A stretch of 32,581 nt of DNA from CAYQZD01 sp964421875. Lineage in GTDB: Bacteria; Electryoneota; Tariuqbacteria; Tariuqbacterales; Tariuqbacteraceae. The stretch's first letter is position 1. Each line of letters starts with the position of its first letter. Positions 25,545 to 32,581 of the stretch are shown here, one piece after another. The translations under genes were made by a program, and so were the position numbers. Under the pieces are notes generated by a model that was not told the DNA's origin, ran no database searches, and saw nothing but the letters and a program-made list of their open reading frames with translations. The stretch lies in contig CAYQZD010000037.1 of the NCBI GenBank assembly GCA_964421875.1, positions 1 through 32,581 on the forward strand. Direction: 5' to 3'.

Positions 25545-25572
25545 GTAAGGGCGTTCAATTGAACGCCCCTAC
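25545..25572. repeat. 28-bp palindrome, family A, second copy
   Basis: The left arm GTAAGGGCGTTCAA (25545-25558) meets TTGAACGCCCCTAC (25559-25572), a palindrome with one mismatch. Its ends match the palindrome at 14027-14054 (GTAGGGGCG / CGCCCCTAC), while the centre differs (TTCAATTGAA here, GTTCGCGAAC there). It lies in the 142-base gap that separates the S-like and T-like ECF genes. Confidence 0.72.
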
Positions 25573-25625
25573 CGCACAGTATTACTAAAATTATTGTTAT
25601 TGTTCATCGTAGGATTAGAATCAAT

Positions 25626-26234
25626 TTGAAAAGCGCTGGTTACATATCTTTGGGGATGATTCTCTGCGGTGTACTGCTTCCGGGGAAATTGGTGTTGGGT
25701 ATGGTCCCGATTGCCCTCGTGTTGTTGTTATCGCTGGACGCCGGCGCGCTGCGTCAGCTCAGCGGCCGGAAATTATGGCTCTGGCTGGGGACCGGCGCCC
25801 TGCTGATGCCCTTGATGGGCGGCGGCTCCCAGGTGCGCATTCTCGGGCTGGGATATTCGCTGGACACGCTTATAATAGCCCTTTGCATCGCGGCGCGGGG
25901 TTTCCTCATTCTCTCGGCGATGATTCTCGTCAGACGCCACATCCCACCGCAATCGCTGACGAAAATACTGATGAAAGCCGGATTTGGCAGAAATGCGGCT
26001 TTAATACCGCTGGCGCTGCACCTCGTCCCCCTGATGATGGAGACGGGCCGCCGGACCTATATGATATGGAAACTCAGGGGCGGCTGGCGCAGGAACATCC
26101 CTAAAAACCTGCTGACGCTGCTCACCGGACTGCAGGTTCAATGGGTGCGGGAGGCGGAGGAACTGGCGCTGGCTTTAGCCGTAGCCAATAGGGAGAGGCG
26201 GAATCCCGAAGATGGCGTTGAAGAGAGACAATAG
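25626..26234 (+). CDS. Membrane protein, likely transmembrane coupling (T) component of the ECF transporter
   Basis: A 202-residue protein with a hydrophobic N-terminal half (about four segments in residues 5-105) and a basic amphipathic C-terminal part, the layout of CbiQ/EcfT proteins that connect ATPases to the S component. PLALHLVPLMMETGRRTYMIWKLRGG (in two parts, about 128-153) recalls the first coupling helix with its Arg-Gly pair, and AEELALALAVANRE (about 178-191) sits where the second would be, though the usual Ala-Arg-Gly is weak there. Start TTG at 25626 with AGGA 11 bases upstream. Divergent, so family assignment leans on the ATPase/S-like/T-like gene order. Confidence 0.68.
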   Translation: MKSAGYISLGMILCGVLLPGKLVLGMVPIALVLLLSLDAGALRQLSGRKLWLWLGTGALLMPLMGGGSQVRILGLGYSLDTLIIALCIAARGFLILSAMILVRRHIPPQSLTKILMKAGFGRNAALIPLALHLVPLMMETGRRTYMIWKLRGGWRRNIPKNLLTLLTGLQVQWVREAEELALALAVANRERRNPEDGVEERQ

Positions 26235-26359
26235 AATTGGCAGTGTCAAGTTCTGCCTATCCTGCGTCAGATGTCTTTTTACGCGACATGCTAGTCTGAA
26301 TCGATGTTAATCCGGGGTATGACTGTAATCAGTAATTCACATAAATACAGGGTGATAAA

Positions 26360-26812
26360 ATGTCTGAAAAACACATCGAAATCAGGATGATACGCCCCGA
26401 CGACTATGAGGCTGTGGTGGCGGTGGATGAGAAGGTTTACGGGTCCTCCAGACCGGGTTTTTTCAAGCGTAAAATCGACCTGGCGCTCAGCAGGGAAGAT
26501 TACCTGGTCACTTCGAGAGTAGCCATTATCGACGGCAAGCTGGTCGGATTCATTATGGGGGATTTATACTTAGGGGAATTCGGTATTCCCGAGAAAACAG
26601 CGACTATCGACGCCGTTGCGGTGGATCCTGATTATCAAAAGCAGGGGGTGGGGAAATCGTTGATGGAGGAATTAACCGCCGCACTGAAAAAGGCCGGGGT
26701 GGAGAAGATTTCCACTCTGGTGGAGTGGAACGATTGGCAGATGCTGAACTTCTTCGCATCCAGCGGATTCCAGCCGGGAACCGCGCTGAACTTGATACTG
26801 CATCTGGAATAG
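26360..26812 (+). CDS. GNAT-family N-acetyltransferase
   Basis: A 150-residue acetyl-CoA-dependent acetyltransferase. Motif A is clear: IDAVAVDPDYQKQGVGKSLMEEL (about 84-106; the QKQGVG loop binds the pyrophosphate of CoA), followed by VEKISTLVEWNDWQMLNFFASSGFQ, the usual C-terminal strand-helix with N/F residues, similar to RimI-like enzymes. GGGTGAT directly before the ATG is a good ribosome binding site. It stands between the ECF genes and the two-component pair with gaps of over 100 bases on each side, so it is probably a single unit. The substrate cannot be inferred. Confidence 0.88.
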   Translation: MSEKHIEIRMIRPDDYEAVVAVDEKVYGSSRPGFFKRKIDLALSREDYLVTSRVAIIDGKLVGFIMGDLYLGEFGIPEKTATIDAVAVDPDYQKQGVGKSLMEELTAALKKAGVEKISTLVEWNDWQMLNFFASSGFQPGTALNLILHLE

Positions 26813-26923
26813 CCCGGAGGAGGAATGAGATGTGAAGCATTGGGATTTCACCCTTCACAGATGCGGGAACAGGAAAGAACGGAGAATTTTTACAAAAAAG
26901 GATAAATTACCTTAACGCCGGTG

Positions 26924-28444
26924 ATGAGCGGTTCGCTGAATAATAGCGAGAAGATACTACTGGTCGAAGATAATCCCAGGGTAAGGTCGGTGTTCGAGAA
27001 GATGTTCCAGCGATTCGGATATCCCTACGAAATCGCTGCGGATGGGGTGGAAGCGCTGGAGAAGCTTAAGCAAGGCAGCTTCGGGCTGGGAATATACGAT
27101 ATCATTGTGCCAAGGATGGACGGTATCGAGCTTTTGGCGCACACGATGGAGACCGACCCGGAAATTCCGGTGATAATCCTTTCCAGCGCTTTCAGGGTGG
27201 AAATGGTTATCGAAATCCTGAATCGGGGAGCTTTCGCATTCATCAGGAAACCCTTCAATATGGAGGAAATCCACACCGAGATAAAGAAGGGGCTGAGGCA
27301 GCGCAGCCTGTTTCTTGAGAACCGGAATTATCATAGAAACCTGGAAAAATTGGTGGAGGACAAAACCCTTTCTCTTAAGAAATCCCAGGGCGAACTTCTG
27401 CTGGAAAAAGAGAAACTGGAGAATGTGCTGCAAAACCTGGGAGCGGGGCTTCAAGTGATGAATGAGAAAGGAAAAGTAATCTGGAGAAATGAAATCATCA
27501 AGGGATGGTTCGGCGAAATCGAGGACTGGCGCATGATCGTCAAAACACAAATTCCCGAAATGGATTCGACCGGATGCCAGAGCTGTGAAGTTTTCCAGGG
27601 AGCCCGTTCCCAGAGCCGCAGATTGACTCTGGACTGCATCGACGGAATGCGCCGCGAATTCAGATGGAACTGTTCCCCCATAATCGATAGCGACGGTGAA
27701 GTGATACAAGCGGTGTCGCTGGTGCAGGACATCACGGAACGCACCAGGTTGGAACAGGAATTATTGCGTTCGGATAAACTTTCGGCGATGGGAGAAATCG
27801 CCGCAGGATGGGCTCACGAAATCAACAATCCGATTGGAATTATTTTGGGGATGGTGCAGAACGTTCTGGCCGAAACTCCTGCCGGAACTCAACTGTATAG
27901 TGAACTTAAGATTGTGGAAGAGGAGACCTTGAGAACCAGCAGAGTGGTGAGAACTCTGCTTGATTTTATTCATGAGCCGACATTGGAGACAGAGGAGGTG
28001 GACCTGTTCGAAGTCTGCCGTTCCAGCGTTGCCTTTCTGGATTTTATGTTAAAAGAGAAAGGCTTGAATACGGTCTTTGAAATCGAAGACAAACTCCCGG
28101 ATATTGAAGGCAACGCCGACCAGCTCAAGCAGGTTATAATTAACATTTTGATTAATTCCATTCACGCCACTCCCTACGGCGGGTTGATAAAAATCAAAAT
28201 GAATCTGGTAAACAAACAGAGTCGAAGCGGCTATCTGCTGTGCGAAATCAGCGATAATGGAACCGGGATTGCCCCTGAGGACTTAAGAGACGTTTTTAAA
28301 CCCTTCTTCACCAGGAAAGGGAAGAAGGGGACTGGATTAGGGCTTTCCATAGCTCGCAGAATAATAGAGAATCACGGCGGGAAGATCGACCTGAAAAGTG
28401 AATTGAACAAAGGCGCTTCCATTTCTATCATGCTTCCGTTATGA
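26924..28444 (+). CDS. Sensor histidine kinase with N-terminal receiver and PAS domains
   Basis: A 506-residue cytosolic kinase with no membrane segments. Order: receiver domain (about 8-125; VEDN acid pair, phospho-acceptor D59 in GIYDIIVPRMDG, RKPF lysine), a coiled coil (about 135-175), a PAS domain (about 175-285; GAGLQVMNEKGKVIWRN to VSLVQDITERTRL), the phospho-acceptor helix (WAHEINNPIG, H298) and an ATPase domain with N box (NILINSIHATPYGG), DNGTGIAPEDL, FKPFFTRKGKKGTGLGLSIA. The PAS contains CQSC and a third Cys soon after, a possible metal or redox site. The ATG at 26924 follows an in-frame GTG at 26921; the ribosome binding site is poor. The stop overlaps the regulator start by 4 bases. 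The receiver suggests control by another kinase. Confidence 0.92.
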   Translation: MSGSLNNSEKILLVEDNPRVRSVFEKMFQRFGYPYEIAADGVEALEKLKQGSFGLGIYDIIVPRMDGIELLAHTMETDPEIPVIILSSAFRVEMVIEILNRGAFAFIRKPFNMEEIHTEIKKGLRQRSLFLENRNYHRNLEKLVEDKTLSLKKSQGELLLEKEKLENVLQNLGAGLQVMNEKGKVIWRNEIIKGWFGEIEDWRMIVKTQIPEMDSTGCQSCEVFQGARSQSRRLTLDCIDGMRREFRWNCSPIIDSDGEVIQAVSLVQDITERTRLEQELLRSDKLSAMGEIAAGWAHEINNPIGIILGMVQNVLAETPAGTQLYSELKIVEEETLRTSRVVRTLLDFIHEPTLETEEVDLFEVCRSSVAFLDFMLKEKGLNTVFEIEDKLPDIEGNADQLKQVIINILINSIHATPYGGLIKIKMNLVNKQSRSGYLLCEISDNGTGIAPEDLRDVFKPFFTRKGKKGTGLGLSIARRIIENHGGKIDLKSELNKGASISIMLPL

Positions 28445-29838
28445 ACCATAAAACTGACTCAGCCGGTAAGAAGAAGACCGTCATCCTGGCGGTGGACGAT
28501 GAGCTTAATTGGCTCAAGGTCTTGAACAAAACCCTGGAATCCGCCGGGTATCAAGTAGTCTGCGTCTCCAGCGGCGAACTGGCGTTGAAAAAACTGGAAA
28601 AGAATTTCTATGACCTCGTGATCGCCGACCTGGCAATGCCTAAAATTACCGGCATCCAGCTTCTCAAGGAGGCGAAAACACTCGCTCCCGACGCCGGCTT
28701 TATCATTATAACCGGCCGAGGTTCCATCAAGTCGGCGGTAACCGCCATCAAGGAAGGCGCGGACGATTATATCACCAAACCCTGGGAGCGGGATGAGCTG
28801 CTCCATCATGTTGAATTAGCCCTCAATTCATCCCGATTGAAACGGGAATTGAAAAACCTGCGCGGACAGATTCAGCAGAAGTTTGGTCTGAATAATATGG
28901 TGGGGCGGTCTCCCCGGATGATGAGACTTTTCGAAACCGCTCGAAAAGTCGCCGACAGCGAAGCCACCGTTCTCATTCAGGGAGAATCCGGCACCGGAAA
29001 AGAACTCTTAGCTCGAGCCACCCACCTCCTCAGTCCCCGTTCCAACGGTCCTCTGGTCACTTTGGACTGCGCCTCTATGCCCCTGGAACTGCTGCAAAGC
29101 GAACTATTCGGTCACTTGAAAGGCGCTTTTACCGGCGCTCACCGCAGCCGGCGGGGATTATTCGAAGAAGCCCGAGCCGGAACCATCTTCCTGGATGAAA
29201 TCAATGACATCCCGCCCCCGCTGCAACTCAGCCTCCTCAGAGTGCTTCAGGAAAGGGAGATAAGACCCATTGGCAGCGATAAGACCGTCCCCGTCGACGT
29301 CAGAGTGATTTCAGCTTCGAACCGCAACCTGAAACAAGTGGTGGAACAGGGAGAATTCCGACGCGACCTCTATTACCGGCTGGCGGTAATCACTCTGGAA
29401 ATCCCCCCGCTAAGGGAACGGACTGAAGACATACCCACCCTGGCTCAGCATTTCCTGGAAAAGTACAGTGAAGTCAATCACAAGAAAGTCATCCGAATCT
29501 CCTCCAACGCATTGAACTATCTCCTCGCCTATCGCTGGGAGGGGAATGTTCGCGAACTGGAAAACGTGATTGAACGGGCGGTAGTGCTGACCGAAGGCGA
29601 CACCATAAACGCTGACCTCTTGCCGCGGGAAATCACCGAGGGACGCGCTGAAATCGACTCTGAGGAAGAACCGCTAAACCTGAAACAGGTCAGCGCCAAA
29701 GCCTCGGCCGCTATGGAAATCGAAGCTATAAACAGCGCTTTGAAGAAGTCCAGAGGTAACAAAAAACTCGCTGCTCAACTGCTGGGTATCAGCCGGGGTT
29801 CGCTCTACAATAAATTAAAAGAATACGATTTGAATTGA
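28441..29838 (+). CDS. NtrC-family sigma54-dependent response regulator
   Basis: A 465-residue regulator: receiver domain (about 13-130, phospho-acceptor D63 in LVIADLAMPKITG, lysine in ITKPWE), AAA+ domain (about 155-385) with GESGTGKELLA (Walker A), the sigma54-contact loop GAFTGAH, GTIFLDEIND (Walker B) and the arginine-finger region (FRRDLYYRLAVITLEIPPLRER), and a Fis-type helix-turn-helix at the C-terminus (AAQLLGISRGSLYNKLKEYDL, split here for length at residues about 444-463). It activates sigma54 promoters when phosphorylated, presumably by the overlapping kinase (ATGA). Target promoters are unknown; I saw no clear -24/-12 element in the window. A terminator lies about 200 bases downstream. 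Confidence 0.94.
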   Translation: MNHKTDSAGKKKTVILAVDDELNWLKVLNKTLESAGYQVVCVSSGELALKKLEKNFYDLVIADLAMPKITGIQLLKEAKTLAPDAGFIIITGRGSIKSAVTAIKEGADDYITKPWERDELLHHVELALNSSRLKRELKNLRGQIQQKFGLNNMVGRSPRMMRLFETARKVADSEATVLIQGESGTGKELLARATHLLSPRSNGPLVTLDCASMPLELLQSELFGHLKGAFTGAHRSRRGLFEEARAGTIFLDEINDIPPPLQLSLLRVLQEREIRPIGSDKTVPVDVRVISASNRNLKQVVEQGEFRRDLYYRLAVITLEIPPLRERTEDIPTLAQHFLEKYSEVNHKKVIRISSNALNYLLAYRWEGNVRELENVIERAVVLTEGDTINADLLPREITEGRAEIDSEEEPLNLKQVSAKASAAMEIEAINSALKKSRGNKKLAAQLLGISRGSLYNKLKEYDLN

Positions 29839-29883
29839 GATATTACCTTAGATAGTTACTCTTTACCAATTTGATGCGCAAGC

Positions 29884-29951
29884 GTCATTCTGGCCGCGAA
29901 GCGAGCCAGAATCCCTCTTTTACGGAAGGATTCCGGCTGCGCCGGAATGAC
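29884..29951. repeat. 68-base composite palindromic element
   Basis: Bounded by GTCATTC (29884-29890) and its reverse complement GAATGAC (29945-29951). Inside are two hairpins: ATTCTGGC/GCCAGAAT (29887-29912) with a 10-base loop, and ATTCCGGC/GCCGGAAT with a 3-base loop (29930-29948). Typical of a dispersed intergenic element and non-coding. Confidence 0.65.
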
Positions 29952-30037
29952 TTCTTGTTTGCGACTTCAATAAACTAAAATCTTATCCTAATAATCATCG
30001 AAGCATTTTTCAACGGTTGATTTAGATTTAACCAAAC

Positions 30038-30063
30038 CCCAATTCAATTCGAATTGGGTTTTT
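30038..30063 (+). terminator. Rho-independent terminator after the response regulator
   Basis: CCCAATTC (30038-30045) and GAATTGGG (30051-30058) form a perfect 8-bp stem with a 5-base loop, followed by five T residues. It lies some 200 bases after the regulator stop and just before the next gene, isolating the two. Confidence 0.72.
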
Positions 30064-30096
30064 CGATATTAGCTAATGTTGTTCGGAGAATTGGAT

Positions 30097-32316
30097 ATGC
30101 TTAAAACAGTAGTCAACTATATCACCATAATGGTTTTGTCGCTCGTCTTTATGGTTGATGTTTGCACTCCGCAGCAGGACAGCCTCAGAGACGCTTGGGG
30201 AGAGATGCTGTTTGACTTAGGACTCGATGAGACCGATTTGGGATTCAAGCCCAAGGGGTATTGGACCAGATACCCTGATCCTAACGACATCCCCTATAAG
30301 GCGCCCGCCTTCGACGGCCTGTTTGCGGAGCCCCAGAGCATCTATGACTTTGTTAGAGTAATGGCGCTTTCGGTCGAGGATTACCTCCACCCCGATTATC
30401 TTGAAGATAACAGCAACGGACTGCTGAAAACCGCCTACTACTGCGGCGTCAGGAACGCTACCGCTCAGTTCCGGGATTACAGCGCGTCGCTCTGGGCGGA
30501 AATCGATGAGACTGAACCGATGCTGGCGGCGGTCAGGGAAATATACCGTGTGACCGGAACGGTTTACCGTTACAACGCGATGGGGAAGGCTTCCGACTTC
30601 CCCCTGATTGAGGGTGACCTGAAAAAGGCGCTGGAACCTATCGACATCGAAGTGCAAAATGCGGTGGCGAAAACCGTTCTGCACCTGCTCCACGCTCACC
30701 GTTTCGTTCAAATCGGAACTCGAAATATCGATCCCAGGGACGCGCTCGACTGCTGGCGCATCCGCCGGCTGGGAGAAACTCAATTCGACGCGCTGGAATA
30801 CTTCCCCCAGATCGAGGACTGCGCCCGAAACCTGGACTTCAATTCGCTCTACTACGCCGGATACAAATTGTTGGAAACGTCGGAACGGCTGGCGAAATCA
30901 CTCTCCACGCTTAAAACCGAACGCAAAATCGATTGGAAAGCGCAGAATCTCAATATAGTCACTCCCATAGGCCGCATCGTCATCGCGGGAACCGGCAGGC
31001 ACATTCACGAATATTCCGATGCCCTGTTGGTGGTGGACCTTGGCGGCAAAGATGTTTACCGCGGAGCGGCCGGCTCCACCCCCTCGCTGAACTTCCCGGT
31101 GTCGCTGACCATAGACCTTGCAGGGGACGATGAATATATCAATGAGGAAGAATACCTCCCTGCGCAGGGAGCGGCAATTTTAGGCGCGGCGATGCTCCTG
31201 GATGTGGCGGGCGATGATAAATACCAGTCAAAGCGGCTGTCGCAAGGCGCGGCGATGCTGGGGATAGGGATTCTGGCGGATTTGGAAGGGGACGATGAAT
31301 ACCGGATGTGGACATCGGGGCAGGGCGCGGCTTATTTCGGCGTGGGACTGGCGATAGACAACCGCGGCAGTGACCGCTATTATATCCACGGCGACGGTCA
31401 GGGCTACGGCGGAGTAGGCGGGGTGGGAACCCTGGTGAATCGCTCCGGGAAGGACCATTACCGGGCGGAACCTCTGGCGGAAAAAGTCTTCCGGCCTGAT
31501 TACCATTCCAAGGAGGGCAAACTCAACTACTCCTACGCCCAGGGCTGCGGCGTGGGCCGGAGGGGGGATATCACCGACGGCCATTCCTGGGCCGGAGGGA
31601 TGGGGACGTTGATAGACCTTTCCGGCGACGACCTTTACGAATCCGCCAATTGGTCTCTGGGGTGTGGCTACTGGTACGGGATGGGATTTATCTACGACGG
31701 CGGGGGCGGCGATGTTTACCGCAGCGCCGGATGGACTCAAGCCGCCGGGGCGCATTTCTGCATCGGCGCCCTCATCGACGAGGGGGGCGACGACCGGCAC
31801 GAATGCTGGGCGGAACAGTCCTCCGGCATCGCTTTCGGGCACGACTATACCATCGCTCTTTTCCTAAACCGGGGCGGTAACGATGTTTACAGACTCAAAG
31901 ACGACGGGCTGGGGAACGCAATCAATATGTCCCAAATCTTCTTTTTCGATACCGGCGGGAACGATGAATACATCACCAGTGGAATTCGCAATAATTATGG
32001 CAGAAACAACTACAAGCGCTTCAATCCACCAATATTAGCCGCCTTCCCCACACTCTATTCTAACCAGATTTGCCTTTTCGCGGATGCCGCCGGTCAGGAC
32101 AGCTATAAAACCGAAAATCCGGTGACGGGGAAGCTCGCGCCGGATAAGAGGATGGGTGACGGCGTTCAGTATTTTTTTCCCCTGCCTTCGGAAAGAGATT
32201 CACTGTCGAACAGGCGGTATTTCGGTTTAGCCCAAGATTTCGAGAGTTGGAGGGGACCGGAGATCGAATTTTTCCGGGACAAGATGAAAAAAAGGCACAA
32301 GGAATTCAAGGAATAA
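30097..32316 (+). CDS. Exported protein with twelve D-x-x-G-x-D-x-Y repeats, probable beta-solenoid, unknown function
   Basis: About 739 residues from the ATG at 30097, chosen because GGAG (30085-30088) lies 8 bases before it; an in-frame ATG at 30076 has no such site. A hydrophobic segment (about 5-22, VNYITIMVLSLVFMVDVC) looks like a signal peptide, perhaps a lipoprotein one. Residues about 25-310 are helical and unrecognised. From about 310 to 670 come twelve copies of a motif such as LLDVAGDDKY, LADLEGDDEY, LIDLSGDDLY and FFDTGGNDEY, mostly 27 residues apart, with QGAAxxGxGxL-type Gly/Ala strands between. A regular 27-residue period with Asp/Gly turns suggests a beta-solenoid, possibly binding Ca2+ at the Asp loops. 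The spacing differs from the nonapeptides of RTX toxins. I know no named family; structure and function are inferred or unknown. Confidence 0.8.
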   Translation: MLKTVVNYITIMVLSLVFMVDVCTPQQDSLRDAWGEMLFDLGLDETDLGFKPKGYWTRYPDPNDIPYKAPAFDGLFAEPQSIYDFVRVMALSVEDYLHPDYLEDNSNGLLKTAYYCGVRNATAQFRDYSASLWAEIDETEPMLAAVREIYRVTGTVYRYNAMGKASDFPLIEGDLKKALEPIDIEVQNAVAKTVLHLLHAHRFVQIGTRNIDPRDALDCWRIRRLGETQFDALEYFPQIEDCARNLDFNSLYYAGYKLLETSERLAKSLSTLKTERKIDWKAQNLNIVTPIGRIVIAGTGRHIHEYSDALLVVDLGGKDVYRGAAGSTPSLNFPVSLTIDLAGDDEYINEEEYLPAQGAAILGAAMLLDVAGDDKYQSKRLSQGAAMLGIGILADLEGDDEYRMWTSGQGAAYFGVGLAIDNRGSDRYYIHGDGQGYGGVGGVGTLVNRSGKDHYRAEPLAEKVFRPDYHSKEGKLNYSYAQGCGVGRRGDITDGHSWAGGMGTLIDLSGDDLYESANWSLGCGYWYGMGFIYDGGGGDVYRSAGWTQAAGAHFCIGALIDEGGDDRHECWAEQSSGIAFGHDYTIALFLNRGGNDVYRLKDDGLGNAINMSQIFFFDTGGNDEYITSGIRNNYGRNNYKRFNPPILAAFPTLYSNQICLFADAAGQDSYKTENPVTGKLAPDKRMGDGVQYFFPLPSERDSLSNRRYFGLAQDFESWRGPEIEFFRDKMKKRHKEFKE

Positions 32317-32363
32317 TCAGAGCCTTGTTGCTCAGTTCATCTAATTGCGCACATTGTCAATAC

Positions 32364-32404
32364 TGTCATCTGAGCCCGCCGCAGGCGGAGCGAAGAATCT
32401 CTTC
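32364..32404 (+). repeat. Hairpin element, copy 2 (TCTGAGCCC ... GGAGCGAAGAATCTCT)
   Basis: Carries the same outer phrases as 7270-7310, CTGAGCCC and GGAGCGAAGAATCTCT, around a different hairpin (CCGCC, GCA loop, GGCGG). It lies between the repeat-protein gene and the transporter gene at the window edge. Confidence 0.6.
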
Positions 32405-32484
32405 TTCAATTGTTTCCGATCTCATTAATAATAAATCAATATCACCTTTTCCCTATACATTAATAATATAGAGCGAGAGTTATT

Positions 32485-32581
32485 ATGGACCTAAAAACCT
32501 TTTTTACCTTATTCATAATGATATTCCTCGCCGAATTGGGTGATAAAACTCAGGGCGCCCTGGTGACTTTTGTGGCTAAAG
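32485..32581 (+). CDS. UPF0016/GDT1-family cation transporter, 5' part only
   Basis: The first 32 codons of a gene that runs off the window. The sequence begins MDLKTFFTLFIMIFLAELGD and continues KTQGALVTFVAK, which contains the E-L-G-D-K-T-Q signature of the UPF0016/GDT1/TMEM165 family inside its first transmembrane helix. Family members move Mn2+ or Ca2+ across membranes, with the E-x-G-D-K-T acids forming the ion path. GAGAG (32475-32479) before the ATG is an acceptable ribosome binding site. The rest, including the second signature copy, is outside the window. Confidence 0.82.
   Translation, partial: MDLKTFFTLFIMIFLAELGDKTQGALVTFVAK

Noticed and set aside
32247..32471. Small plus-strand open frame at the end of the repeat-protein gene
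   Set aside because: It overlaps the repeat-protein gene out of frame and runs through the dispersed hairpin element, with no start signal.

Overview
The window looks like ordinary chromosome of an uncultivated Gram-negative bacterium. A DUF5916/CBM9-type outer-membrane barrel protein, a large gingipain-type (C25) secreted protein, a very long exported TPR protein and short palindromic elements in most intergenic gaps are the sort of content seen in FCB-group candidate phyla (Zixibacteria, KSB1 and similar). This placement is inferred from gene content only; there is no rRNA or tRNA in the window.

Layout. 1-5208: a rubrerythrin-like gene, then the reductive pyrimidine-degradation pair preA and hydA (dihydropyrimidinase). 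The pair is split by an AT-rich two-gene cassette (1822-3817) that I read as a restriction-modification system: a DNA methyltransferase followed by a SAP + PD-(D/E)xK nuclease. Its last stop codon overlaps the hydA start. 5276-7081: two AT-richer exported/membrane genes of unknown function, one an internal duplication and one with a four-times repeated Arg-x-Ile-Gly-Gly linker. 7430-13899: divergent outer-membrane protein (minus strand) and C25-family protein (plus strand), the latter with Tyr where the catalytic His is expected. 14181-18501: a nitrilase-superfamily amidohydrolase, then mltG and a UvrD/PcrA helicase overlapping by 4 bp behind a good sigma70-type promoter. 18502-19033: a gene-free stretch full of hairpins. 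19034-22594: a 1186-residue exported TPR protein. 22720-26234: nadC followed by what looks like an ECF vitamin transporter (fused double ATPase, S-like and T-like membrane proteins), none of which starts with ATG. 26360-29838: a GNAT acetyltransferase and an overlapping two-component pair (REC-PAS-histidine kinase, sigma54-type response regulator). 30097-32316: an exported protein with twelve copies of a D-x-x-G-x-D-x-Y repeat. The window ends in the first 32 codons of a UPF0016/GDT1 cation transporter.

Most notable: the restriction-modification cassette fitted to the hydA start codon, the twelve-repeat exported protein, the His-to-Tyr C25 protein, the nadC-linked ECF cluster, and a family of 28-bp palindromes with conserved ends and changing centres. 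I saw no CRISPR array, tRNA, rRNA, transposase or integrase. I did not find a clear-cut new multi-gene system; the closest candidates are the orphan pair at 5276-7081 and the repeat protein at 30097.
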